Of a stretch of 40,010 nucleotides of DNA, positions 18,043-25,699 are shown piece after piece (position 1 is the stretch's first letter; each line of letters opens with the position of its first letter). The DNA lies in contig NZ_FWWV01000014.1 of assembly GCF_900176075.1 (NCBI RefSeq), positions 1-40,010 on the forward strand. Direction: 5' to 3'. Below the pieces are notes generated by a model. It searched no databases, was not told the origin of the DNA, and saw only the letters and a program-made list of their open reading frames with translations. The position numbers were made by a program, and so were the translations under genes. Source of the DNA: Pasteurella testudinis DSM 23072 (lineage in GTDB: Bacteria; Pseudomonadota; Gammaproteobacteria; Enterobacterales; Pasteurellaceae).

Positions 18043-18092
18043 AATCAATTAAAGTTGATTGTATAAAGAAACAAAATCAACTTTAATTGATT
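18043..18092. promoter_or_regulatory. Twin palindromic operator as an 18-bp inverted repeat
   Basis: AATCAATTAAAGTTGATT (18043-18060) and its exact reverse complement AATCAACTTTAATTGATT (18075-18092) are 14 bp apart. Each arm is itself a dyad, AATCAA-N6-TTGATT. The pair ends 36 bp before the start of the DauR/YheO-like regulator gene. Two phased dyads next to a regulator start suggest an autoregulatory, two-dimer operator. The repeat could also fold as an RNA hairpin, but it has no T-tract. Confidence 0.65.
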
Positions 18093-18128
18093 TTATGATT
18101 TTCAATAAAAAATATTTGAGTGAGTAAC

Positions 18129-18857
18129 ATGGTAAAACTAAATCAAACACGGGATTTTCCAACGCTAACCTATCCTTTAACACTGGTTGACAAACAGATT
18201 TTGCGCTCGCAGGAACCGGTTTTGACGATGCTAAAAAATCTATTGGGCAATGATTGCGAAGTGGTGCTGCACTCTTTAGCCGATTTGCAATGCTCGGTGA
18301 TCAAGATAGTGAATTCCCATTTGACCGATAGAGCGGTCGGCGCACCTATCACTAGCACCGCCTTAAATATGCTAAAACAGATGACGGAAGAAAAGACATT
18401 TGTGACCGATGCCTATTTTACCCATGCGAAAAACGGACAAAAAATGCGTTCCATCACCCAAGCCGTACTGGGTGAAAACGATCGCATTATCGGGTTGCTC
18501 TGTGTCAATTTAAGCCTCGATACCCCATTACACGATTTCATGTCTTTTTTATTGAGTACAAATACGGCTCAAGTGCAATCGGCGGCAGCCCATGACATTA
18601 AAAACCACGAAATTAAAAACGGGGAACTGTTTGCAGAGAATATCGACGATTTATTTAATCAGACGGTTGAGAAAGTCATCAGCAGAATCAGCCATGATCC
18701 GACTATCGGTGTAAATAATAAAAATAAACTGATTATCGCAGAGCTTTACCAGCAGGGGCTGTTCGAATTGAAGGGGGCAACCAAAGCCATTGCCAATTTA
18801 TTGGGAATTTCAACCCACACCGTATATTTACACTTACGCAATTGTTCCGGCGCATAG
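18129..18857 (+). CDS. YheO/DauR-like transcriptional regulator (PAS-like + HTH)
   Basis: A 242-residue regulator. The N-terminal two thirds match the YheO PAS-like domain (EVVLHSLADLQCSVIKIVNSHLTDR...GAPITSTAL; IGLLCVNLSLD), and the C-terminus is a helix-turn-helix (ATKAIANLLGISTHTVYLHLRN). DauR of Pseudomonas aeruginosa, a repressor of D-arginine use, is the best-known member; such proteins often sit beside RidA and amine-catabolism genes. The ATG at 18129 has GAGTGAG upstream; a GTG at 18120 would add three residues. It leads an operon with the next three genes and probably controls it through the twin operator at 18043-18092. Confidence 0.75.
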   Translation: MVKLNQTRDFPTLTYPLTLVDKQILRSQEPVLTMLKNLLGNDCEVVLHSLADLQCSVIKIVNSHLTDRAVGAPITSTALNMLKQMTEEKTFVTDAYFTHAKNGQKMRSITQAVLGENDRIIGLLCVNLSLDTPLHDFMSFLLSTNTAQVQSAAAHDIKNHEIKNGELFAENIDDLFNQTVEKVISRISHDPTIGVNNKNKLIIAELYQQGLFELKGATKAIANLLGISTHTVYLHLRNCSGA

Positions 18858-18867
18858 GGAGTCAGCA

Positions 18868-19824
18868 ATGAAATTCGGATTGGAAACAGAGTCTTGCCAT
18901 CTTCTTTTTCAACATCGGCAAATGGATGTATTTTCTTTTATTCAAAAAACATGGGAATTGGGGTTGAGCGGCGTCGAATTGAATATTATTCCCGATCTGA
19001 ATCTCCACCCGCAATTCGGCGTGCTAGACGGTGCTCAAAAAACCTATTTGCATCGTGTAAGGGAAACGATTGAAAAGTATAATCTTTATTGCGAAATAGA
19101 CGCCCGATTTTGTGATGCGGAAAGTTTAACGCCGGCATTGAAAATTGCCAATGAACTGGGTGCCGATGTGGTACGAACCTATATCAGCAGCGGTAAGTTT
19201 AATCCGGAACGGATGGCAAAAGCCCCGACTCAACTCAAAGCGATCGTACCGTTGCTTAAGAAATACCGCATTAAATTGGCATTGGAAAATCACGAACACG
19301 AAACATCACAAGAAATTATCCGCATTATCGAAGCAGTAAACAGTCAATGGGTCGGCGCACATTGCGATATCGGTAATTCTATGATGGCGTGGGAAGATCC
19401 GGTTGCAGCGGTGAAAGCACTGGCGCCTTATACCTATTCCACCCATTTTAAAGATCACATCGTGGTGATGCATGATGATACTCCGGTTGTGTGCGGCGTA
19501 CCTATCGGGCAAGGAAGCGTCGATATTGATCAATGCTTTAAAATTTTACTGGAAGATTCGCCGATTACACATATCAATATCGAAAATTGCTATCCCTATT
19601 GCGCCCGTTTTGCACGCCCGAAAGGTACGGGAGGCGTGGATACCTTTAGCGGTGCGTTTCAAATCAAACCGCCCCCTTTCGCCGAGAGCCTAATCAAACC
19701 TTTAGATTACTATTATCCCCACAAAATTTCTTCACAAGCACTGGCAATCCTTACTCAAGCACAACTGGACGGGCTGAAAATCTCAATTGATGCCCTACAT
19801 CACTTAAAACAAAAATATTGTTAA
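18868..19824 (+). CDS. Sugar phosphate isomerase/epimerase-like TIM-barrel protein, unknown substrate
   Basis: A 318-residue member of the AP-endonuclease-2/xylose-isomerase-like TIM-barrel superfamily. The divalent-metal ligands of the fold are recognisable at strand ends: E in LALENHEHE, D in GAHCDIGNS, H in THFKDH and E in INIENCYP; IGQGSVDI is the typical GxGxxD turn. The start was placed at ATG 18868 because AGGGAG lies 6 bp upstream and 10 bp past the regulator stop; the longer frame from 18790 overlaps the regulator. The specific reaction (isomerase, epimerase or dehydratase) cannot be assigned. It is followed 9 bp later by a RidA gene. Confidence 0.7.
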   Translation: MKFGLETESCHLLFQHRQMDVFSFIQKTWELGLSGVELNIIPDLNLHPQFGVLDGAQKTYLHRVRETIEKYNLYCEIDARFCDAESLTPALKIANELGADVVRTYISSGKFNPERMAKAPTQLKAIVPLLKKYRIKLALENHEHETSQEIIRIIEAVNSQWVGAHCDIGNSMMAWEDPVAAVKALAPYTYSTHFKDHIVVMHDDTPVVCGVPIGQGSVDIDQCFKILLEDSPITHINIENCYPYCARFARPKGTGGVDTFSGAFQIKPPPFAESLIKPLDYYYPHKISSQALAILTQAQLDGLKISIDALHHLKQKYC

Positions 19825-19833
19825 GGAAAAATA

Positions 19834-20220
19834 ATGAAACAGATTATCCACACCGCACTTACGCCACCGGCGATCGGACCTTATGTACAAGCGGTCAGGG
19901 TTAAGGACTGGCTGTATATTTCAGGTTGTATACCGATTATGGCAGACACCGGCAATATGGTTGCTGGCGCTATCGAAGAACAGACCCGTCAAGCGCTAAA
20001 AAATCTGGAGGCTATTTTAGCGGCAGCCGGCGGCTGTAAAAAAGACATTGTAAAAACAACCTGTTTTTTAACAAACATTGAGCAGTTTAATTCGTTTAAT
20101 CGGATCTATTCGGATTACTTCGAGAATGAATATCCTGCCCGCTCCTGCATTGAAGTTTCACGTTTGCCTAAAGACGCACTCGTCGAAATAGAAGCTGTCG
20201 CTTATCTGGGGAGAGCGTAA
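19834..20220 (+). CDS. RidA-family enamine/imine deaminase
   Basis: A 128-residue trimeric cytosolic protein of the RidA/YjgF/UK114 family, which hydrolyses reactive enamines and imines to ketones plus ammonia. The active-site arginine is R103 (YPARSCIEV) and the conserved glutamate is E120 (LVEIEA), matching R105/E120 of E. coli RidA. Being locked inside an operon, not standing alone, suggests it serves a pathway that makes an imine, such as oxidation of an amino-sugar, amino-acid or inosamine. Its TAA overlaps the next ATG by one base. Confidence 0.88.
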   Translation: MKQIIHTALTPPAIGPYVQAVRVKDWLYISGCIPIMADTGNMVAGAIEEQTRQALKNLEAILAAAGGCKKDIVKTTCFLTNIEQFNSFNRIYSDYFENEYPARSCIEVSRLPKDALVEIEAVAYLGRA

Positions 20221-21473
20221 TGATGGACAGAACAACGGGATTATTTGCCAACAAATGGGTACAACTGGGTTTTTTGGTGCTCGGCGGCGGTACTATTTAT
20301 AAACTATCCAGTATCAAAGATGTTTTTTATGTGCCGATGCAACAAGATTGGGGGTTGAGCAATACCGAAATCGGCTTAGGTTTCACTTTTTATGCTATTG
20401 TGCAAACAATCGGCTATTTTTTCTCCATGTATCTCGCCGATCGTTTTTCAAAAAAATATTTGCTGCCGGCAGGGCTGTTGGGGGTTGCCGCATGCGGGCT
20501 TTACCTATCCACGCTTCCTTCATTTAGCGGCTATGTTTTTGCGTTTGCCGGACTGGCTTTTTTTGGGGAAGTCGTCTATTGGCCGGTGCTACTCAAAGCG
20601 GTGCGGTTACTCGGCACAAAAGAGGAGCAGGGCAGATTATTCGGCTTTTTAGAGGCTGGGCGCGGCGTTGTCGATGTGATTGTCGCTTTCGGCGCCTTGG
20701 GTATCTTTATCTTGTTCGGTGAAGGCAAAGCCGGTATGCAAGCGGGTATTCTCTACTATACATTCATGACCGCACTTGTCGGCGTAGTAACTTATTTCTT
20801 GGTCGGCGACGAAGAGCACATTAAAGTCACCGCTAGAGACAAGTCAGCCAATGCGAAAGTTTTCAGCGGTATTCTTTATGTAATTAAAGATATCAATACT
20901 TGGCTGGCCGCCTTTGTTATTTTCTTTGTGTATTCTTCCTATACCGGCCTGACTTATTTTATCCCGTTCTTAAAAGATATTTACGGTTTACCGGTCGCAT
21001 TAGTCGGCGCTTACGGCATTATCAACCAATACGGTTTAAAAATGATTGGCGGGCCGGTCGGCGGTTTTTTATCGGATAAAGTATTCCGCTCGCCGTTAAG
21101 ATATTTGCAAACTGCATTTATCGTGGCTTTTGTCAGTATGATCCTTTTTATTCAATTGCCGCACGAATCGATGAGTGTTTATCTCGGCATGACGGCAACA
21201 TTAGGCTTCGGTGCGATTATTTTTACACAAAGAGCGGTCTTTTTTGCGCCGATGGAAGAGATCGGTGTGCCAAGAGAATATGCCGGTTCTTCTATGGCAT
21301 TAGGCTGTTTAATCGGTTATATGCCGTCAATGTTCGGCTATACGCTATACGGCTATATGCTGGATAATTATCCCGGCATTACCGGCTATAATAATGTTTT
21401 TTATATTATGTCCGCGTTCAGTTTACTTGGCTTCGGCTGTGCGACAATGTTGATCCGCCGTATGAGAAAATAG
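20220..21473 (+). CDS. MFS transporter
   Basis: A 417-residue, about 12-helix inner-membrane major facilitator. The first half has GGGTIYKLSSIKDVFYVPMQ and the loop DRFSKKYLLPAGL; the second has YGLKMIGGPVGGFLSDK, a typical loop 8-9. It broadly resembles YihN-type carriers of sugars and sugar acids, but I cannot name the substrate. Start: ATG at 20220 overlaps the RidA stop (TAATG), with a second ATG directly after it at 20223; GGGGAG upstream supports either. It is the likely importer for the substrate of the 18129-21473 operon. Confidence 0.82.
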   Translation: MMDRTTGLFANKWVQLGFLVLGGGTIYKLSSIKDVFYVPMQQDWGLSNTEIGLGFTFYAIVQTIGYFFSMYLADRFSKKYLLPAGLLGVAACGLYLSTLPSFSGYVFAFAGLAFFGEVVYWPVLLKAVRLLGTKEEQGRLFGFLEAGRGVVDVIVAFGALGIFILFGEGKAGMQAGILYYTFMTALVGVVTYFLVGDEEHIKVTARDKSANAKVFSGILYVIKDINTWLAAFVIFFVYSSYTGLTYFIPFLKDIYGLPVALVGAYGIINQYGLKMIGGPVGGFLSDKVFRSPLRYLQTAFIVAFVSMILFIQLPHESMSVYLGMTATLGFGAIIFTQRAVFFAPMEEIGVPREYAGSSMALGCLIGYMPSMFGYTLYGYMLDNYPGITGYNNVFYIMSAFSLLGFGCATMLIRRMRK

Positions 21474-21486
21474 TGTTATAACTCGA

Positions 21487-21519
21487 CACCGCACTTTTCA
21501 TCTCATCATAAGTGCGGTG
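21487..21519. terminator. Paired inverted uptake signals forming a terminator
   Basis: CACCGCACTT (21487-21496) and AAGTGCGGTG (21510-21519) are two USS in opposite orientation that form a 10-bp stem between two convergent genes. Inverted USS pairs serving as terminators are well known in Haemophilus and relatives. Tails are not T-rich. Confidence 0.7.
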
Positions 21520-21533
21520 CCGGTTAATATACT

Positions 21534-22469
21534 TTAATCTTTCAGTTCCGTGATACGTTCCGCTTCTCTGACATTCTGTTTCTTAATGATCAACGGGGCA
21601 AAATCCAGCCCTTGTATCGCTTTCCCCTCACGCAAGTTACCGGCAATTTGGCTTAATGCTGTGCTGACGGCATAGCTCGGGCGTTGGTCGGCGGTCACAT
21701 AGAGCCAATCATCTTGAATACGGGACAACGCTTCCGGACCGGCATCAAAACCGGTAACCGTAATGTCACCGGCTTTATAGCCCAACGCTCTCAATGCTTC
21801 AATCGCACCCATTGCCATATCGTCATTGGCGGATAGAATCACGTCCGGTTTTTGCTTCAAGGTCGGCAGAACGCTTTCGATAATGCGTAACCCTTCGGAA
21901 CGCAACCAATTACCGCTTTGATCGACAATGATTTTGTATTGCGTGCCATACGATTTCAGTTCATCACGAATCCCTTGTGTCCGTTCAATATTCGACGTAG
22001 AACCCGGCTGACCGGTTAATAAAATAATATTTGCCCCGTCCGGAAATTTCGCTTTTAACTCTTGTGCGATTTTTTGTCCGCCCAAATAGTTATTTGCACC
22101 GAAATGCGGAATGTTTTTCTCGCTGATCACTTTGCGATCCACCGTAGCGACCACGACTCCGGCATTGATCGCATCTTCCACTGCCGCCGCAATCGCATTC
22201 ACATCATTCGGCGCGATCAAAATTGCTTTGGCGCCTTTGGTGATAGAATTATCAACATCCGAGGTTTGTTTGGTTGAACTGTCTTGTCCGTCCAACACTT
22301 GCACTTTCAGCTCAAGCGCTTTACCGGCTTCGGCTGCGGCTTGGCTCATCTTTATTTGAAACGGGCTATACAGGCTGGGAGAGCTGAAGGCGACCACTTC
22401 ATTTTTCGCAAACGCATTCAGTGCCAATCCGGCAGATAACAGCAAAACAAGTTGGTTGATCTTTCTCAT
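21534..22469 (-). CDS. Orphan periplasmic inositol/sugar-binding protein (paralogue of 14288-15223)
   Basis: A 311-residue RbsB-like binding protein, equal in length to the one at 14288 and sharing long identical stretches (SGNWLRSEGLRIIESVLPTL-type and VTGFDAGPEALSRI blocks). Signal peptide: residues 1-21, cleavage after AFA. No ATPase or permease gene accompanies it, so it probably feeds the RbsAC-type translocator at 15279-17873 with a second ligand. AAGGAG lies 6 bp before the ATG. It is last in the minus-strand run that starts at 25535, 55 bp after the IolH-like gene. Confidence 0.82.
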   Translation of the reverse strand: MRKINQLVLLLSAGLALNAFAKNEVVAFSSPSLYSPFQIKMSQAAAEAGKALELKVQVLDGQDSSTKQTSDVDNSITKGAKAILIAPNDVNAIAAAVEDAINAGVVVATVDRKVISEKNIPHFGANNYLGGQKIAQELKAKFPDGANIILLTGQPGSTSNIERTQGIRDELKSYGTQYKIIVDQSGNWLRSEGLRIIESVLPTLKQKPDVILSANDDMAMGAIEALRALGYKAGDITVTGFDAGPEALSRIQDDWLYVTADQRPSYAVSTALSQIAGNLREGKAIQGLDFAPLIIKKQNVREAERITELKD

Positions 22470-22524
22470 ATGAAACTCCTTAAACAGGTTTTAAGTCGAT
22501 TTGATGATGCTATTGCACGATTAA

Positions 22525-23412
22525 TCATGAGGTTAATAACTCTTTCTCCAGTCGTTCTCTGGCTTTAGGCGCCTCCACCGCCATTTTTTCCGGAAAGCCG
22601 AACATAGAAACGCAAGCAATCGATTCGCCACCGACGGCAAAAGTGCGGTCGGCAAAATTCATTTTTCTCAGGCTTTCAAAAATACCGTCGAAATCAACTT
22701 CCCCCTCTCCAAGCGGTAAGTGTTGGTGAATCGTGGAGCAGCAACCCGGCGGATTCATGATGTAACGGCAATCAATGGTATGGTTATGCGTATCGGCGAA
22801 TAAAATATGCGATAAATCCGTACCGGCATATTCCAACATGGCGCGCACATCGCCTTTCCCTTTGTCGTAAAAGAAGCCGTGCGGTGCGGAATAAACATAT
22901 TTAAGGTGATCGGAACGGTAGGATTTCACCATATCAACCGTTTCATTATTGAATTCGCAAAAGTCATAAGGGTGCGACTGAATCTCGCAGCGAATGCCGT
23001 ATTTTTCAAACAGCGGCATTAATTCGTCCAATGAGCGGAATAACATACCGTTGCAGACTTCAGGTTGCTGCGGATCGCCGGATAATTCGGTGTTGATCAC
23101 CCTTACATTCATACTGTCGGCAATTTCGATCATACGTTTCCAATTTGCAACGGCATGCCGGCGCTGCTCTTCCGTCGGGCCCGACCAGCGGTAAACCACG
23201 ATAAATGATGAGATTTCGACACCGGTCCGCTGAAGTGCGGTGCGGTACTCTTGTTCGCATTCCTTGGAAAACAACGGGTGTTTATAAAACGGATTGATTC
23301 TCGGGTGCGGCGATTGCTCAATATATTTATAGCCCCAATCCGCAACTTGGTGAACCATATCGCTGATTCCCATTTGTTTCGCCAACACGTCAACATCAAA
23401 TGCAATTTTCAT
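22525..23412 (-). CDS. IolH-like sugar phosphate isomerase/epimerase (TIM barrel)
   Basis: A 295-residue TIM-barrel protein. Its blocks (YKYIEQSPHPRINPFYKHP, IQSHPYDFCEF, FADTHNH, MNPPGCCSTIHQHLPLGEGEVDF) resemble IolH, an inositol-operon protein of unsettled function in Bacillus and Salmonella. Metal-ligand positions of the superfamily are E (SHPYDFCE region), D/H in FADTHNH and E in AVGGESI. It lies between a Gfo/Idh dehydrogenase (27 bp upstream) and the orphan binding protein. The name IolH rests on remembered pattern, not alignment. Confidence 0.65.
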   Translation of the reverse strand: MKIAFDVDVLAKQMGISDMVHQVADWGYKYIEQSPHPRINPFYKHPLFSKECEQEYRTALQRTGVEISSFIVVYRWSGPTEEQRRHAVANWKRMIEIADSMNVRVINTELSGDPQQPEVCNGMLFRSLDELMPLFEKYGIRCEIQSHPYDFCEFNNETVDMVKSYRSDHLKYVYSAPHGFFYDKGKGDVRAMLEYAGTDLSHILFADTHNHTIDCRYIMNPPGCCSTIHQHLPLGEGEVDFDGIFESLRKMNFADRTFAVGGESIACVSMFGFPEKMAVEAPKARERLEKELLTS

Positions 23413-23439
23413 AAGATAGCCTCTCTTTTGAGTTGTAAT

Positions 23440-24603
23440 TTATTGATACTCGACCCAAACAGCGCCCAGGTCTGCGGATTTGACACAATTTTCTACCCAA
23501 CGCACGCCTTCAACGCCGGCGGAAATATCCGGATACCAAACGTCGAACCGCCGTCCTTCGTTTTTACACACAATCGCTTCGGCAAAACGGGCATAGAGAT
23601 TTGACCAGGCTTCAAACAGCCCTTCCGGATGTCCGCCGCCAATCCGATCTTCTTTCAAGGCGCTGTCATGCAGATAGCCCATACCTCTTTCCAAAATTCT
23701 GACCGGTTCGCCCTGAATTTCTAAACGCAGCTGATTAGGCTGCTCGTCCCACCATTCGAGACTGGCTTTTTCGCCGATAATCCGGATCCGCTGTCCGTGC
23801 ATCGAACCGGCATTAACGCAGCTCGACCAAACGCTGCCGACGGCTCCGGTGTCGTACTCCATTAAGGTCAACGCATTGTCTTCCAACGGGGCGCGGCTTT
23901 GTACAAAACTTTGCCGTGAGCAAAGCAAGCGTTTAATGCGTAAGTGCGGTAACAGCACTTCGGCAATAAACAACGGGTGCGTTCCCAGATCGCCCAGTAC
24001 ATAACTCGGACCTGCCATTTTCGGATCAACCCGCCACTTTGTACTTTCGGTATCTTTTTCAACGGCGACATTATGAAATCCGTGCGCGAATTCCATTTTT
24101 ACAATCCGAATATCGCCCAAAACACCATCGGCGATAAGACGGCGCCCCTCCTCAATCACTTGATGCCCGGCATAACCATAAGTGATAGCGACAATTTTTT
24201 GCTGCTTTGCCGCAAGCTCTGCCAGTTCTTCCGCTTGCTTAACCGTGAAGCAAAGCGGTTTTTCACAAATAACATGCAAGTTGGCTAATAATGCTGCTTT
24301 GCAGATGTCATAATGCGTGCCATTAGGGGTGGCGATCGAGACGGCTTCTATGCCGTCCGTCCGCTGCGCCTCTTGGTTAAACATCGTTTGGTAATCGGGA
24401 TAGCAGCGATCTGCGGCAACGTGCAGTTGCTGTCCGAATGCTTTTCCTCTTGCAAAATCCAGATCAAAAGCGCCGGCTACTAATTCAAAACAAAAATCCC
24501 GCAATGCCGCCGAACGGTGTATATAACCGATTTGGCTACCATGGCCACCGCCGACCATTGCCCAGCGGATAGGTCTGGCTACACGTTTTTCTCCATAAAT
24601 CAT
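23440..24603 (-). CDS. Gfo/Idh/MocA-family oxidoreductase (MocA-like)
   Basis: A 387-residue NAD(P)-dependent dehydrogenase, longer than classical IolG. Glycine-rich VGGGHGSQIG is at 17-26; catalytic K115 is in CEKPL; D205 and H209 are in VLGDLGTHP. The start was set at 24603 (MIYGEKRV) with AAGGAG upstream; the longer frame to 24786 runs into the preceding gene and lacks family sequence. Enzymes of this subgroup oxidise inositols, inosamine-type compounds or the C3 hydroxyl of glycosides. It follows the IolE/MocC-like gene by 11 bp and precedes the IolH-like gene, so the three act together. Confidence 0.78.
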   Translation of the reverse strand: MIYGEKRVARPIRWAMVGGGHGSQIGYIHRSAALRDFCFELVAGAFDLDFARGKAFGQQLHVAADRCYPDYQTMFNQEAQRTDGIEAVSIATPNGTHYDICKAALLANLHVICEKPLCFTVKQAEELAELAAKQQKIVAITYGYAGHQVIEEGRRLIADGVLGDIRIVKMEFAHGFHNVAVEKDTESTKWRVDPKMAGPSYVLGDLGTHPLFIAEVLLPHLRIKRLLCSRQSFVQSRAPLEDNALTLMEYDTGAVGSVWSSCVNAGSMHGQRIRIIGEKASLEWWDEQPNQLRLEIQGEPVRILERGMGYLHDSALKEDRIGGGHPEGLFEAWSNLYARFAEAIVCKNEGRRFDVWYPDISAGVEGVRWVENCVKSADLGAVWVEYQ

Positions 24604-24614
24604 TTTTTGCTCCT

Positions 24615-25535
24615 TTAAAATCCAATACGTTTCAAATAATCGCGGCTGATTTTGACATCGTCCAAACTCGAACCTGAATTTCGCGGATCCCGCTCTTGCT
24701 CTACCGTGATATAACCTTGATAATTCAGCGCTTTTAAAAGACGATAGATCTCCGGATACGCAAGCGTGCCTTCCCCGATTCGGCACATCACACCTTTTGC
24801 ACAGGCTTCAAAGAAACGGATTTTTTCATTCATCACCTTTTGATAGACGGACAAATCAATATCTTTGAAGTGTAGGTAATCAACAAACGGCCAATATTTT
24901 TTTAATGCCGCCAGCGGCTCTATTTTCGAATAGTAAAGATGACCGGTGTCTAAACATAATCCAGCTAAATCATAAGGAATATCGCGCACCACATTGTCGA
25001 TTTCATCTGCAAACTCAATATATCCGCCGGCATGCGGGTGGATAACCGCTCTTATGCCATAGCTTTGTGCAATAGCGGCCAGATTTTTGATATGGGATAT
25101 CATCTGTTGCCACTGTATCGGCGATAAGCGTGGGGCGGTATCGGGGTGACCGGCAGCATAATCGCGTTCATCATGTCCCCAGTCGATAAGCACTAAATAG
25201 GGGGTAGCAAATTTTTGATCCGGCTCAGGTGCCACTTGCGGCAGCTTGGTTATTAATTGGCAAATGTTATGCGCTTGTTGCTCCAAAGCGGCTTGATTTT
25301 CAATTGAAACCAGATCATCGAAAATAGTGCCGGCAACAATAAACAGATCATTTTTGGCGAGTTCATCGGACACTTGTTGAACATCAATCGGCAAATAGCC
25401 GTAAGGCCCTAGCTCAATGCCTTTATAACCGGCTCGAGAGGCTTCGTGTAATACCTGAGTCCAGTGCGGTAAGTAAGGGTTTTTGGGATCATCCACTCCC
25501 CAACAACAAGGGGCGGTGCAAATTTTTATGCTCAT
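24615..25535 (-). CDS. IolE/MocC-like TIM-barrel protein
   Basis: A 306-residue member of the xylose-isomerase-like TIM-barrel family. It shares with the iolE product (27666) the family outline: GVDDPKNPYLPHW, AGYKGIELGPYGYLP, the metal motifs AVIHPHAGG, LCLDTGHLYYS, DYLHFKDID and ITVEQERDP. It diverges enough to expect another substrate. MocC, of rhizopine (methyl-scyllo-inosamine) catabolism, belongs to the same branch. AGGAG lies 6 bp before the ATG. It is the first gene of the minus-strand satellite operon, 164 bp downstream of an AraC regulator. Confidence 0.72.
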   Translation of the reverse strand: MSIKICTAPCCWGVDDPKNPYLPHWTQVLHEASRAGYKGIELGPYGYLPIDVQQVSDELAKNDLFIVAGTIFDDLVSIENQAALEQQAHNICQLITKLPQVAPEPDQKFATPYLVLIDWGHDERDYAAGHPDTAPRLSPIQWQQMISHIKNLAAIAQSYGIRAVIHPHAGGYIEFADEIDNVVRDIPYDLAGLCLDTGHLYYSKIEPLAALKKYWPFVDYLHFKDIDLSVYQKVMNEKIRFFEACAKGVMCRIGEGTLAYPEIYRLLKALNYQGYITVEQERDPRNSGSSLDDVKISRDYLKRIGF

Positions 25536-25644
25536 ACTTCACTCCTTTTGGCTAAGTTGCGAGTGAAGTATATCGGCTATTTTAGTCGGGAAAGTTTAAC
25601 ATCTTGTTTTTTCATAGCCGCAAAACGTTAATATTATGTTAAGA

Positions 25645-25664
25645 ACATCACGTTTTAGTGATGT
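25645..25664. promoter_or_regulatory. Small inverted repeat between the AraC gene and its neighbour operon
   Basis: ACATCAC (25645-25651) and GTGATGT (25658-25664) flank GTTTTA. It lies in the 164-bp gap that must hold the promoter of the 25535-21534 operon. It could be an operator or the weak end of the AraC transcript; no T-run follows on the minus strand. Confidence 0.4.
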
Positions 25665-25699
25665 CATCTTCATTATCTTGCGCAGGCGCCGAAATAAGG

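Noticed and set aside
18790-18867. Longer start for the TIM-barrel protein at 18868
   Set aside because: It overlaps the regulator gene, and the ribosome site supports 18868.
24604-24786. Longer start for the 23440 dehydrogenase
   Set aside because: The extra 61 residues overlap the upstream gene and do not look like the family; the ATG at 24603 has AAGGAG.
25464-25472. CAGTGCGGT in the MocC-like gene as an uptake signal
   Set aside because: The first base of the 9-mer core differs, so it was not counted.
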